DNA of 26,317 nucleotides, taken from positions 1-26,317 of IMG/VR virus record IMGVR_UViG_3300011115_000383. The stretch is one strand, 5' to 3'. The notes below the pieces were generated by a model. The model did not search any database. It saw only the letters and a program-made list of their open reading frames with translations, and was not told the DNA's origin. How positions within the stretch are numbered: the first letter of the stretch is position 1; every line of letters starts with the position of its first letter. Source of the DNA: a virus. A program made the position numbers and the translations under genes. Positions 5,904 through 12,678 of the stretch are shown here, in pieces.

Positions 5904-7608
5904 CAATCTTGTACTCCCCGTCTAGTGGACAACGAAGCTTGAAATGCTCACCAGCTTCAACGATACTTTGCTTTGCAGCCTCACCTACTATTGTAGCATA
6001 CATCTTAGGAACTTCAAGCTGAAATTCATCATGGACATTAGCTACCAGCTTCACAGGCCACTTGTTAGCCTTAGTCTTGTCGTGAAACAATACCAAAGCC
6101 TTTTTCATCACAATCGCCCCAGCCCCTTGAAGGAGCGAATTGAGAGCTGCGTGTTCGGAGCGCACCCATATCTTACGACCATCAAGCCCCGGTACAAAGC
6201 CCTTACCCGCATATCTACTAACCGTATTTCTAAGACGTTGTAAGGCGGGTGTATTTTTAAGAAAGGCATCGATAAGTTTCTGTCCCGCTTTAGCATTACC
6301 ACCGACAATGGAACCAATCTTAGCTGGCCCTGCACCGTATAGGAATGCGTAAATAAAGGTCTTAGCTTGATCCCTCGTTTCAAGGCCTGCAGCTTTCTGG
6401 TTCTGCGTGTGAACATCCGTCCCATCTTTAGAGGAGCCTTCAGTGACTGTCTTAACATAGTTATCATCTTTCATATAATGTGCAAGCATACGCAGCTCAA
6501 GGCCACTAGCGTCACAGCCAACCAATACGTTACCGCTTTCCACAGTCCAACACTCTCTGCACTCCGGCCCATAAATACTCCCAGCATTAGGAATCTGCGC
6601 CATGTTAGGACTACTGTGTGTCATCCTACCAGTTACAGCTCCGTTCGTTATAACCTTACCATGCACTCTACCGTCCTTACCTACAGACTCTAACCAGCTT
6701 TCAATCTGAGCTACACGTTTCTGTAGCATCAGGTAGGTAGCAATCATCTGAGCCTCAGGAATGTTAACAACCTTAGACAGCACAGACTCATCGACAATAG
6801 CCTGACCCTTCTCAGTAAACACCTTAGGTTTCCACCCTAGTTCCATCAGCTTCTCTCCAATCTGCTTTCTACTTCCGGGATTGAAAGTATCAACGCAGTC
6901 TTTGATGGGCTTTCCACTTGTCTTGTGAAACCTAGGTGTGACTGTTGGAGGCCATCTCTCTTGCATCTGCTCATAGATTCCTGCCATCTTTCCTTTGATG
7001 TCAGCAAGTAAACAGGTTGTATAGGCTTGGTCAAGTTTGAATCCATGTCGTGTTTGTTCCTCAATGATAGCAGCTACCTTATGTTCAAGGTCAAGGCTTT
7101 CTTGTGAAAAGTCTTTCGTAGTGAGTTCATTAGTAAGATGCTTATAAAGATCACAAGTGACCTCAACGTCCCTAATGCAATAATACTCCAGAAGAGCCAT
7201 GTGAGGAATGTTGAAGCACTCACCTTTGTATTCCTCTCGTCGTTCCATTAGCCATGTCCATACCCTTGCGTAGTCAATCTTATTCTTCCCCAACCTTGTT
7301 CCCCATGCGTCTAAGCTGTGCCCGTTCTCTATCGAGGGATCTAGCAGTCTTGAGGCTATCAGTGTATCGAACACTTGGTTCAAGCGAATCTTCGTAGTCC
7401 AGTGCCGATTCAATATCGGGAAATCGAAGCCTATTCCGTTGTGGGCTACTATCAACGTAACGTCCTTTAAATACGCCACGAGGCTGTCTGCTGCTTTCCA
7501 TACAAATACTTCTCCAGTGTCAATGTCCTTAGTGACTACCATCCAAATCGTGTTGTGATCTAGCGTAGTTTCGCAATCCAGTACGATGCGCTTCCCTGTA
7601 AGTTTCAT
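5878..7608 (-). CDS. DNA polymerase, family A, T7 gp5-like with 3'-5' exonuclease
   Basis: 576 aa from the ATG at 7608 (AAGGTGA upstream; a GTG two codons earlier is less likely). The exonuclease domain occupies about residues 1-160: Exo I LDCETT (Asp11, Glu13), Exo II VAHNGIGFDFP (Asp62), Exo III YYCIRDVEV (Asp147). Polymerase motifs: A at GCDASGLELR (Asp366), B at TRDQAKTFIYAFLYGAG (Arg412, Lys416, Tyr420, Tyr424), C at VHDEFQLEVP (His526, Asp527, Glu528). Tyr420 aligns with E. coli Phe762 and T7 Tyr526. The protein is about 130 aa shorter than T7 gp5, so the thioredoxin-binding thumb insertion is probably absent. It is the replicative polymerase, acting with the primase-helicase and SSB encoded nearby. 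Confidence 0.97.
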   Translation of the reverse strand: MKLTGKRIVLDCETTLDHNTIWMVVTKDIDTGEVFVWKAADSLVAYLKDVTLIVAHNGIGFDFPILNRHWTTKIRLNQVFDTLIASRLLDPSIENGHSLDAWGTRLGKNKIDYARVWTWLMERREEYKGECFNIPHMALLEYYCIRDVEVTCDLYKHLTNELTTKDFSQESLDLEHKVAAIIEEQTRHGFKLDQAYTTCLLADIKGKMAGIYEQMQERWPPTVTPRFHKTSGKPIKDCVDTFNPGSRKQIGEKLMELGWKPKVFTEKGQAIVDESVLSKVVNIPEAQMIATYLMLQKRVAQIESWLESVGKDGRVHGKVITNGAVTGRMTHSSPNMAQIPNAGSIYGPECRECWTVESGNVLVGCDASGLELRMLAHYMKDDNYVKTVTEGSSKDGTDVHTQNQKAAGLETRDQAKTFIYAFLYGAGPAKIGSIVGGNAKAGQKLIDAFLKNTPALQRLRNTVSRYAGKGFVPGLDGRKIWVRSEHAALNSLLQGAGAIVMKKALVLFHDKTKANKWPVKLVANVHDEFQLEVPKMYATIVGEAAKQSIVEAGEHFKLRCPLDGEYKIGANWRETH

Positions 7609-7723
7609 ATTCACCTTTTAAGTCTTCATAGTGATGGATAAGCAACTGATACTTCTCTTGCAGTTCATAGTACTTACTTTCCAAATCAAGCATTCTACCA
7701 GCTATCTTATCTATGTCAATCAT
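7529..7723 (-). CDS. Small coiled-coil protein, 64 aa, unknown function
   Basis: A strong heptad-like stretch (AGRMLDLESKYYELQEKYQ, then LLIHHYEDLKGEYETYREAH) predicts a coiled coil over most of the protein, so it probably oligomerises. The ATG follows GAGGTAAACAGA. Its last 27 codons lie out of frame over the start of the polymerase gene, and its start overlaps the end of the 84-aa gene by 8 bases. No enzymatic motif is visible. Confidence 0.7.
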   Translation of the reverse strand: MIDIDKIAGRMLDLESKYYELQEKYQLLIHHYEDLKGEYETYREAHRTGLRNYARSQHDLDGSH

Positions 7724-7970
7724 TCTGTTTACCTCGATAAGTTAGTTCAGGGCAATGATACACCGTATTCCTAAAGTCAGTCCTATAACGTGACCTGACT
7801 ACATTATTGACATTCATCGACATGACAGCTCTCTTACGTTCCTTTGTAGCTGCTTTGTAAGCATTAACCTTATCACGATTACGTTGAACCCACTCACGCT
7901 GCTTGAGTCTGATACGTTCCTTACGTTTCTCATGCACTGCCCATACATCTTTAATGGTTCCCTTACTCAC
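7716..7970 (-). CDS. Very basic small protein, 84 aa, unknown function
   Basis: From the GTG at 7970 (GGAGG eight bases upstream) the product is rich in Lys and Arg (KRKERIRLKQREWVQRNRDK, then KERKRAV), mostly helical, and likely to bind nucleic acid. A longer frame reaches 8141, but its extra part is cysteine-heavy and is the shadow of the 48-aa membrane gene, so the GTG start is preferred. The GTGA overlap with the upstream stop implies translational coupling. It resembles helical segments of HNH-associated or DNA-binding phage proteins, but no domain can be assigned. Confidence 0.65.
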   Translation of the reverse strand: MSKGTIKDVWAVHEKRKERIRLKQREWVQRNRDKVNAYKAATKERKRAVMSMNVNNVVRSRYRTDFRNTVYHCPELTYRGKQND

Positions 7971-8113
7971 TTTGCAGCCTCCATGTACAGTCCAACATTT
8001 CCCAGTGCATAACCTACAAAGGCTATCCCTAAGCCAGTATTCCCTTTGACGATCAAGTCTATAGCCACTACAGCATAGACAACACCTACAATAGCAATTA
8101 ACCATGCACTCAT
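7967..8113 (-). CDS. Small two-helix membrane protein, 48 aa
   Basis: Starts MSAWLIAIVGVVYAVVAIDL, then a short polar turn (IVKGNTG) and a second hydrophobic stretch (LGIAFVGYALGNVGLYM). Two membrane helices with a Lys/Asn-containing loop are predicted. Similar mini membrane proteins recur in T7-like phages inside the replication module; their role is unknown to me. It is not in a lysis cassette, so holin function is not implied. Start and stop overlap the neighbouring genes by four bases each (ATGA and GTGA), which supports real translation. Confidence 0.8.
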   Translation of the reverse strand: MSAWLIAIVGVVYAVVAIDLIVKGNTGLGIAFVGYALGNVGLYMEAAK

Positions 8114-8316
8114 TTCTGTTGTTCCTTTGAAATAGGTTCATAATCTAATCCTAATTCACGAGCATTATCAGCCATTTTGTCTAAAGCATCCTGAGCTTTA
8201 TCAAACTGAAAGTCACGTTCTTTGTCACCCTTGTCACGACCAAATATCATGTCCCATCGAGCTAAATACTCTTCCTGAGCTACACTGAAAGGTCTAGGTG
8301 TACTTCCTTTACTCAT
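8110..8316 (-). CDS. Small phage protein, 68 aa (MSKGSTPRPFSV family), unknown function
   Basis: The ATG at 8316 is preceded by a near-perfect ribosome-binding site (AGGAGGAGACATT) embedded in the last codons of the primase-helicase. The longer frame to 8376 is not needed. The N-terminus MSKGSTPRPFSVAQEEYLAR followed by WDMIFG matches a widespread small phage family of unknown function. The rest is charged and helical. Stop and start overlap (ATGA) with the primase-helicase, giving tight co-expression. Confidence 0.82.
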   Translation of the reverse strand: MSKGSTPRPFSVAQEEYLARWDMIFGRDKGDKERDFQFDKAQDALDKMADNARELGLDYEPISKEQQK

Positions 8317-9953
8317 AATGTCTCCTCCTGCATCTCCACCATGCGTCCAGTTTCCATGTTGTACTTTAACGTACACGCTGGCCCTGTATATCCGTTATAC
8401 CTATTCTTAGCAACAGAGATTTTAGTCTGGTGACGTTCTTGCTCATTGTCAGCCATACTGTTTCGTTCGAGCGTGATAACAGCATCGGAGAGTTGAGCAA
8501 TAGCTCCAGATCCTCGCAGCTGAGATAGTGAAACTGATTGCCCGTCTTCGTGTCCTGCATTGCCTTGTGGCCTCCGTAAGTGTGATACACAAATTAATGT
8601 AATCTCAAGCTCCTGCACCAATGTCCTGAGTTTGGTCATCATGTTATCAATAGCCTTACGCTCATCTCCATTGTCTTGACCAGATATAACAATACTAATG
8701 TGGTCGAGAAAGATAACCCTGCAATCGCAAGCTTTAGCCATGTATCGGATTCTGTTGGCAATGTTGTCAACGTCACTGCTACCGAAATGGTCAAAGAGAT
8801 AAACACGATTAGTACCAAGTGTTGCATCGAAAGCATCTTTAAGTTCCTTTTCAGTGGTAGGTGTGTCAGGCAAATGCAATAGCTTGTTAGCGTATAAGCT
8901 CATGATACTTCTAGCTGTCTTACGAGTTGACTCTTCAAGAAACAAGCCACCAACATTCCACTTGGTAGTGTTCAGTATATTGAACAATATCTCTCGCAGG
9001 AACTGACTCTTACCCAAGCCTGAACCTGCTGTGACTGTGACTAACTCTGAAGGTCTGATACCGTACAGGAGCTTATTCAAGCCCTTCCAAGGGTACATAG
9101 CCTCAGCCTTAGCCTCAGGTTTAATGACTTCCTCCCACAGTGAGGCTGCATTGATGATACCATCAGGAATGTACACCTCAGCTCTCCACCACTCATTCAC
9201 GAACTCTTTGGTAGCACCTGCAATGAGGTAGTCACAGGCATCTTTGTAGCCACTCAAGTGCTTCACAATCTTAGCCTTGTTACCGAACAGTTCAGCTACC
9301 TCTTTGGAGGCCTTCTTACCCGGTTCATCAGCATCGAAGCAGATCACAATGCTATCGAAGGAGTTGAGCCACTCATACTGTGCCTTGCAGTCCTTTAAAG
9401 CGGCCTGTGCACCGTTCCTGACTGATACTACAGGGTAGAGGCTACCATTCATCTGAAAAGCTGCTAGAGCGTCAAGTTCTCCTTCAGTGATGGTGACTGC
9501 CTTGCCGCCAGCGTGAAAGAGCTGTTGACCGAAAAGCCTAGCATTCGTGAATGTTCCAAGAATGCTGAAAGTTTTGTCTGCCACTCTTCTAAGTTTTGCG
9601 GCAACAACTCCTCCGGTATCGTCAGTGTAAGGATAAAAGTGCTGTCCATTATCTTGTGTAACTCCATATTTCTCACAGGTTTGAAGGGTAATACCTCTGT
9701 CGGGTATCGATTTAACATTTCCTCGTAGTTCTAACATAGGTGATGTTACCGTGGTTGATTTTCTGTTAACTGCATCTTGCATCACTGACAGTTCATCTGC
9801 ATCAGTTTCATTGTAGTAGGTATTGCATGAGAAACAATACGTGTGATTGTCATCGTATAAGCCATTGGCATCTGAGCTACCACAGGCATCACAGGCTATA
9901 TGCTTAATGAGTTTAGACTCAATCTTAGGCTTGCGTACTAGGTTCAGCTTCAT
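8313..9953 (-). CDS. Primase-helicase, T7 gp4-like
   Basis: 546 aa (T7 gp4A is 566). N-terminal zinc-binding domain with Cys21, Cys24, Cys40 and Cys43, which recognises primer start sites. TOPRIM primase core at about 150-225, with TEGE (Glu157) and FDADEPG (Asp207, Asp209). RecA-like hexameric helicase from about residue 285: Walker A GSGLGKSQ (310-317), Walker B VIFLDHIS (Asp417), motif VSHLRRP (His458) and SLSQLRGSGAIAQLSD. The C-terminal tail is acidic (MQEETL), the usual polymerase contact in T7. The ATG follows AGAGGAGCTACTG. It unwinds the fork and lays primers for the polymerase two operon positions downstream. Confidence 0.97.
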   Translation of the reverse strand: MKLNLVRKPKIESKLIKHIACDACGSSDANGLYDDNHTYCFSCNTYYNETDADELSVMQDAVNRKSTTVTSPMLELRGNVKSIPDRGITLQTCEKYGVTQDNGQHFYPYTDDTGGVVAAKLRRVADKTFSILGTFTNARLFGQQLFHAGGKAVTITEGELDALAAFQMNGSLYPVVSVRNGAQAALKDCKAQYEWLNSFDSIVICFDADEPGKKASKEVAELFGNKAKIVKHLSGYKDACDYLIAGATKEFVNEWWRAEVYIPDGIINAASLWEEVIKPEAKAEAMYPWKGLNKLLYGIRPSELVTVTAGSGLGKSQFLREILFNILNTTKWNVGGLFLEESTRKTARSIMSLYANKLLHLPDTPTTEKELKDAFDATLGTNRVYLFDHFGSSDVDNIANRIRYMAKACDCRVIFLDHISIVISGQDNGDERKAIDNMMTKLRTLVQELEITLICVSHLRRPQGNAGHEDGQSVSLSQLRGSGAIAQLSDAVITLERNSMADNEQERHQTKISVAKNRYNGYTGPACTLKYNMETGRMVEMQEETL

Positions 9954-10146
9954 CAGTAGCTCCTCTAAGTTCTTCGATGACCTTCAATGCTCTCACATCA
10001 AGGTAGCCATAGTAGATTTCACCTCGAAGCTGGAAGGCTGTGAAGTCCTGCAGTAGGGCTAGACAATCAGCTATCAATTTAGCATCGTTGTCCCCTTGTA
10101 TGATGTTAGACGGGAAAGGCCAAGGCTTATTAGGGTCAATAGTCAT
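9925..10146 (-). CDS. Hypothetical protein, 73 aa
   Basis: Begins MTIDPNKPWPFPSNIIQGDN and continues with a helical body (DAKLIADCLALLQDF, YYGYLDVRALKVIEEL). No domain recognised. Its 3' end overlaps the primase-helicase start by 29 bases. There is no convincing Shine-Dalgarno before its ATG; instead the ATG overlaps the stop (ATGA) of a 19-codon hydrophobic mini-ORF, so translational coupling is likely. Confidence 0.7.
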   Translation of the reverse strand: MTIDPNKPWPFPSNIIQGDNDAKLIADCLALLQDFTAFQLRGEIYYGYLDVRALKVIEELRGATDEAEPSTQA

Positions 10147-10202
10147 TTACTTAGTACCAGTTTAATTAAAGTTACGATGAAGACAAATATAGCCATTACC
10201 AT
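10143..10202 (-). CDS. Possible 19-aa single-span membrane micropeptide
   Basis: A tiny frame, MVMAIFVFIVTLIKLVLSK, is almost wholly hydrophobic with a Lys end, as expected for a single membrane helix. Its start overlaps the end of the 70-aa gene and its stop overlaps the next ATG (ATGA). The following gene lacks its own ribosome-binding site, which is indirect support for ribosomes passing through this frame. It could still be only a coupling leader, so confidence is low. Confidence 0.4.
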   Translation of the reverse strand: MVMAIFVFIVTLIKLVLSK

Positions 10203-10408
10203 AACAGAGGGTGCTCATCGTTCTCTTTGGCTACAACGTAACCACTGTGCACTTTGTGCAAGACAGCCTCAGATACATGAGACATTACCTTATCACGACC
10301 ATTATTCATGACTAATTCAGCCATGCTGTCAATGACAGACCAATACCAGCACTCATACTGTACTAAGTCCATATCAAAGTCATCATCGTTCATCATTTCA
10401 ATAGACAT
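10196..10408 (-). CDS. Hypothetical acidic protein, 70 aa, first gene of the replication operon
   Basis: Starts MSIEMMNDDDFDMDLVQYEC, with an acidic N-terminus, then WYWSVIDSMAEL and a polar C-terminus. No family recognised. GAAAGG precedes the ATG. It is the first gene after the leftward promoter at 10590-10618 and so would be transcribed early in that unit. Small acidic leading proteins in phages are often host-takeover factors, but this is only a guess from position and composition. Confidence 0.7.
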   Translation of the reverse strand: MSIEMMNDDDFDMDLVQYECWYWSVIDSMAELVMNNGRDKVMSHVSEAVLHKVHSGYVVAKENDEHPLLW

Positions 10409-10479
10409 AAAATTATCCTTTCAAGGTTAAATGTCTTTATCACATTATGAAACGTACACACACTTACGTTCCTACGGGC

Positions 10480-10554
10480 ACTTTAAAGTTACTTTATAAG
10501 TATATTACTTAAATAATACTTATATAGTGTATTTACTTCTATGTAACTTCTATG
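10480..10554 (-). promoter_or_regulatory. Leader module of the leftward replication operon (AT-rich repeats)
   Basis: In the direction of transcription the leader carries CATAGAAGTTA (10554-10544), a second CATAGAAGT one helical turn on (10543-10535), a nine-base inverted repeat TATAAGTAT/ATACTTATA (10495-10503 with 10516-10524), and GTAACTTTAAAGT (10492-10480). The first and last motifs also occur, in the same order and orientation, upstream of the terminase operon (14761-14771 and 14860-14872). The function is unknown; candidate roles are binding of a phage regulator or control of the RNA. Confidence 0.55.
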
Positions 10555-10580
10555 GAACATCTTAGTTCCTTTGTAGTTAC
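10543..10580 (-). promoter_or_regulatory. Predicted 5'-terminal mRNA hairpin
   Basis: On the minus strand GTAACT (10580-10575) pairs with AGTTAC (10548-10543), and inside it GGAAC pairs with GTTCC, separated by a symmetric five-base internal loop. This gives 11 base pairs beginning about three bases after the predicted transcription start near 10583. A hairpin at the extreme 5' end commonly protects phage or host mRNA from RNase E, as known for ompA and T7 transcripts; that role here is inference. Confidence 0.5.
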
Positions 10581-10590
10581 TTTAAAGTAA
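10577..10590. promoter_or_regulatory. 14-bp perfect palindrome at the predicted transcription start (operator candidate)
   Basis: TTACTTTAAAGTAA is a perfect palindrome. It adjoins the -10 hexamer of the leftward promoter and its centre falls at about 10583, where transcription should start. A dimeric repressor bound here would block initiation. The core ACTTTAAAGT recurs at 10480-10489 and 14863-14872. No repressor gene is recognisable in the window. Confidence 0.5.
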
Positions 10591-10618
10591 GGGTAGCACA
10601 CTTTTACTAGATTGTCAA
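10590..10618 (-). promoter_or_regulatory. Sigma70-type promoter, leftward (replication operon)
   Basis: On the minus strand there is a perfect -35 TTGACA (10618-10613), a 17-base spacer and -10 TACCCT (10595-10590), with TG one base before the -10 (extended -10). The -35 overlaps the stop codon of the upstream zinc-finger gene. It lies in the only large gap among the minus-strand genes, 182 bases before the 70-aa gene, and should drive the replication module with host RNA polymerase. Confidence 0.7.
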
Positions 10619-10851
10619 TGGTCTCCTTCACTGTTAGTGTCTCCAACGTGACAGTCACCATCTTCATCCTCAGCACTGTCATCTATATCCTCCGATGATA
10701 TAAGGTCTTTACGATCCTTTGTAGGCAAGTGAGAGTCAGCCTGTACAGTTTTAAAGCACTGCTGACAGAGGTCTATAAAGCTCCCAGTCACTGCGTGTTT
10801 ACGTGTTGATTCGTAATCCGTTAGAATCCTATCACAACAGAGACATTTCAT
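10615..10851 (-). CDS. Small zinc-finger-like phage protein, 78 aa
   Basis: The N-terminal part has CLCC (Cys3, Cys5, Cys6) and CQQC (Cys29, Cys32) around TDYESTRKHAVTGSFIDLC, a layout seen in a common T7-like phage family that probably binds one zinc. The C-terminal third is acidic and disordered (SEDIDDSAEDEDGDC). The role is unknown. Its ATG overlaps the stop of the 49-aa gene (ATGA), and its own stop lies inside the -35 box of the next promoter, so it ends the first minus-strand unit. Confidence 0.82.
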   Translation of the reverse strand: MKCLCCDRILTDYESTRKHAVTGSFIDLCQQCFKTVQADSHLPTKDRKDLISSEDIDDSAEDEDGDCHVGDTNSEGDH

Positions 10852-10997
10852 ACGTCTTCCCTCACTTCTAATAATTCCATGTCGTCAGGATCATAGCCTA
10901 GTTCTTCATAGACCATAACCTCAGCAGCCTCCTCATCGATGGCATAGACCCATACTGACCTAGTTTTGCTTACCTGATAGCAATATTCATTCATCAT
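10848..10997 (-). CDS. Small acidic protein, 49 aa, unknown function
   Basis: Starts MMNEYCYQVSKTRSVWVYAI and ends AEVMVYEELGYDPDDMELLE plus a few charged residues. It reads as one beta-rich unit followed by an acidic helix. Start choice is ambiguous between two adjacent ATGs; GAGG lies about ten bases upstream. It overlaps the next gene by ATGA. No family recognised. Confidence 0.72.
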   Translation of the reverse strand: MMNEYCYQVSKTRSVWVYAIDEEAAEVMVYEELGYDPDDMELLEVREDV

Positions 10998-10999
10998 GG

Positions 11000-11188
11000 T
11001 TATATATCCTCACATTCTAGAGTTAGTTTAAAGTGTAAAGCTTCACCTACATCGTTCATGGGTTCCCTCAGTGAGTCTAAAATCTTAGCCAGTTCATCAT
11101 CTGACATGATGCAACTAAAGTCAAGCTTTAAAACCTTGCGTTTATCTTCACCTGAGTAACCTACAATAGAGCCTTTTGTGTATAACAT
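11000..11188 (-). CDS. Hypothetical protein, 62 aa
   Basis: MLYTKGSIVGYSGEDKRKVL, then a short helical region (DDELAKILDSLREPM) and a beta strand (EALHFKLTLEC). No recognised motif. A strong purine-rich ribosome-binding site (AAGGGGG) precedes the ATG. It sits between two other small genes in the early cluster. Confidence 0.68.
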   Translation of the reverse strand: MLYTKGSIVGYSGEDKRKVLKLDFSCIMSDDELAKILDSLREPMNDVGEALHFKLTLECEDI

Positions 11189-11201
11189 AGCACCTACCCC
11201 C

Positions 11202-11498
11202 TTACCTAATGTTTAATGAAGGCTTAGAGAGGCCATAGATGGCTTCTAAAGCGTGTTCGTGATCGTGAGCAATGGTCAGTTGTTCATGATTCTCTAGTTT
11301 ATATTTCTTTGATGCCTCCCATTCAAGTTCTGACCACTGGAAATGTGAGATAACTTCAAGGACATCGATTCCCTTGTACATAACAGAATCTAAGCTTCTG
11401 CAGTCCCCATCTTCGTCAATCTGACATTGAACGTCAACGATAGCACCTGAGTCTTCTAATTCACCTACAAAGTGAAAGGTTATTGTTTCGATTGTCAT
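11202..11498 (-). CDS. Hypothetical acidic protein, 98 aa
   Basis: MTIETITFHFVGELEDSGAI with further beta-strand patterns (VDVQCQIDEDGDC, LDSVMYKGIDVLEV), then a helical C-terminal half (ELEWEASKKYKLENHEQL). The N-terminal half looks like a small all-beta domain. No family recognised. The start overlaps the previous stop (ATGA) and has AGAGG upstream, using the recurrent leader pattern ending ACACAATGAC. Confidence 0.68.
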   Translation of the reverse strand: MTIETITFHFVGELEDSGAIVDVQCQIDEDGDCRSLDSVMYKGIDVLEVISHFQWSELEWEASKKYKLENHEQLTIAHDHEHALEAIYGLSKPSLNIR

Positions 11499-11665
11499 TG
11501 TGTAGCCTCTGTTTCTAATTGTTGCAATATCTCACGTGCCAATATGACACGCTCATTGTCTGTCTTTGCTTGTCCCTCATCAATAAAATCACCATAATGT
11601 TCTTCGACAAAGTATTGAGCAAGGAACAATGCCATTTTAAGGTCATGAATTTGGTCTTTTGTCAT
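11495..11665 (-). CDS. Hypothetical helical protein, 56 aa
   Basis: MTKDQIHDLKMALFLAQYFV, then EEHYGDFIDEGQAKTDNERV and ILAREILQQLETEATQ. Two amphipathic helices are expected. AAAAAGGAACCAACACA precedes the ATG, a good ribosome-binding site. Both ends overlap neighbours by four bases, so it belongs to a continuous translational chain. No function can be assigned. Confidence 0.72.
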   Translation of the reverse strand: MTKDQIHDLKMALFLAQYFVEEHYGDFIDEGQAKTDNERVILAREILQQLETEATQ

Positions 11666-11829
11666 TGTGTTGGTTCCTTTTTACGTGTTACATGATTAGC
11701 CAATAGCCAATTATCTCCTAAGTGTCTAATTGATCTCACCCATTTAAGCCTATAACTTCGTCGGACGTGTTCCGGTACGTCATAAGACTTAAATAGTTCA
11801 CGTGTGTGTTTTAGTAGTTTAGTATTCAT
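11662..11829 (-). CDS. Hypothetical basic protein, 55 aa
   Basis: MNTKLLKHTRELFKSYDVPE, then HVRRSYRLKWVRSIRHLGDN and WLLANHVTRKKEPTQ. It is highly basic with a possible helix-rich nucleic-acid-binding surface, but there is no formal motif. AAAGGTTAAACA precedes the start. Overlaps of four bases on both sides support translation. Confidence 0.7.
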   Translation of the reverse strand: MNTKLLKHTRELFKSYDVPEHVRRSYRLKWVRSIRHLGDNWLLANHVTRKKEPTQ

Positions 11830-12242
11830 TGTTTAACCTTTTTGAATGTTACAGTTTTACCTTGTTGTTTCTCAAATAGAACCTGAAACTCTGCCTGCTC
11901 CTCTGAGAATAGCGTGTGAATCAGCTTTCCCTTGTCATTGTAGACCTTCCATACTGGCTTTCCGTCAAGTCTCCCAGTGTCAGGCAGGTAATCTTGCTTT
12001 TCCTCATCAAAGAATGACCAGCCCTCCCAGTGCCTTCGGTTATCGTCACAATCTATAACAAGTGAATATTTACGCTTACCTATTACAAGTGAATTGTGGT
12101 TCCTTTCAAAGCTACCGTGCCCGATGTCACCGCTGGCATATTGTCCATACTTAGGAAACAACACGTACCAATGGTCACGTTCAAGATCGACAATCAATTC
12201 TAGTTTGTGCTTGTATACTTCGACGTTGAAATGTTTAATCAT
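11826..12242 (-). CDS. Hypothetical beta-rich protein, 138 aa
   Basis: MIKHFNVEVYKHKLELIVDL followed by repeated aromatic/strand segments (HWYVLFPKYG, RKYSLVIDCDDN, GWSFFDEEKQDY, KPVWKVYNDKG) ending in a basic tail. The pattern suggests a mainly beta fold. No family recognised. GAGGTTATTAA precedes the ATG and the start overlaps the upstream stop by eight bases. Confidence 0.7.
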   Translation of the reverse strand: MIKHFNVEVYKHKLELIVDLERDHWYVLFPKYGQYASGDIGHGSFERNHNSLVIGKRKYSLVIDCDDNRRHWEGWSFFDEEKQDYLPDTGRLDGKPVWKVYNDKGKLIHTLFSEEQAEFQVLFEKQQGKTVTFKKVKQ

Positions 12243-12678
12243 TTAATAACCTCTTAGCTCTAATTGCTTCGTCACCGATTGTTTGCGGATCACCTTCAAA
12301 GACTGCCTCAATCAAAGCCTTTAAAGCCTGTTTTAATTGTGCACTGGTGACAGGCTTAGACTTGACCCTAACAGGTGCTTCAGTATAGTCAGGGTCTAAT
12401 TCCTCCAGCACCTCAGGGCTTGAAAGGTCATACATTGAGGGAATGTTTGAGAAGTTAGCGCATACGTGCCCACAATCAATCATGCGCTTATTGTCATTCA
12501 TGCGAATGTATGCCCTTAAGTAGTCTTCAGTGCTCATTGTAGGGTTCCATTGAGGGTAGCCCCTTCGTTCTGTCACTGAGCGAGTCTTTGGTGGCTTGTC
12601 CATCAGTTGCTTGTATTTCAAAGCATTTTCAGGCTTACATTTAACTTTAATTTCATTGTGTACAAATTCAATCATCAT
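12235..12678 (-). CDS. Hypothetical protein, 147 aa
   Basis: Starts MMIEFVHNEIKVKCKPENAL; the middle contains STEDYLRAYIRMNDNKRM and a proline-flanked linker; the C-terminus is helical (SAQLKQALKALIEAVFEG). The N-terminal 30 residues look like a small strand-helix unit. No catalytic motif. GGAGAAACAGC precedes two adjacent ATGs, and the start overlaps the previous stop (ATGA). Confidence 0.7.
   Translation of the reverse strand: MMIEFVHNEIKVKCKPENALKYKQLMDKPPKTRSVTERRGYPQWNPTMSTEDYLRAYIRMNDNKRMIDCGHVCANFSNIPSMYDLSSPEVLEELDPDYTEAPVRVKSKPVTSAQLKQALKALIEAVFEGDPQTIGDEAIRAKRLLND

Noticed and set aside
7971-8141. Cysteine-rich N-terminal extension of the 84-aa basic protein
   Set aside because: It is the out-of-frame reading of the 48-aa membrane protein; a GTG with GGAGG upstream explains the basic protein better.
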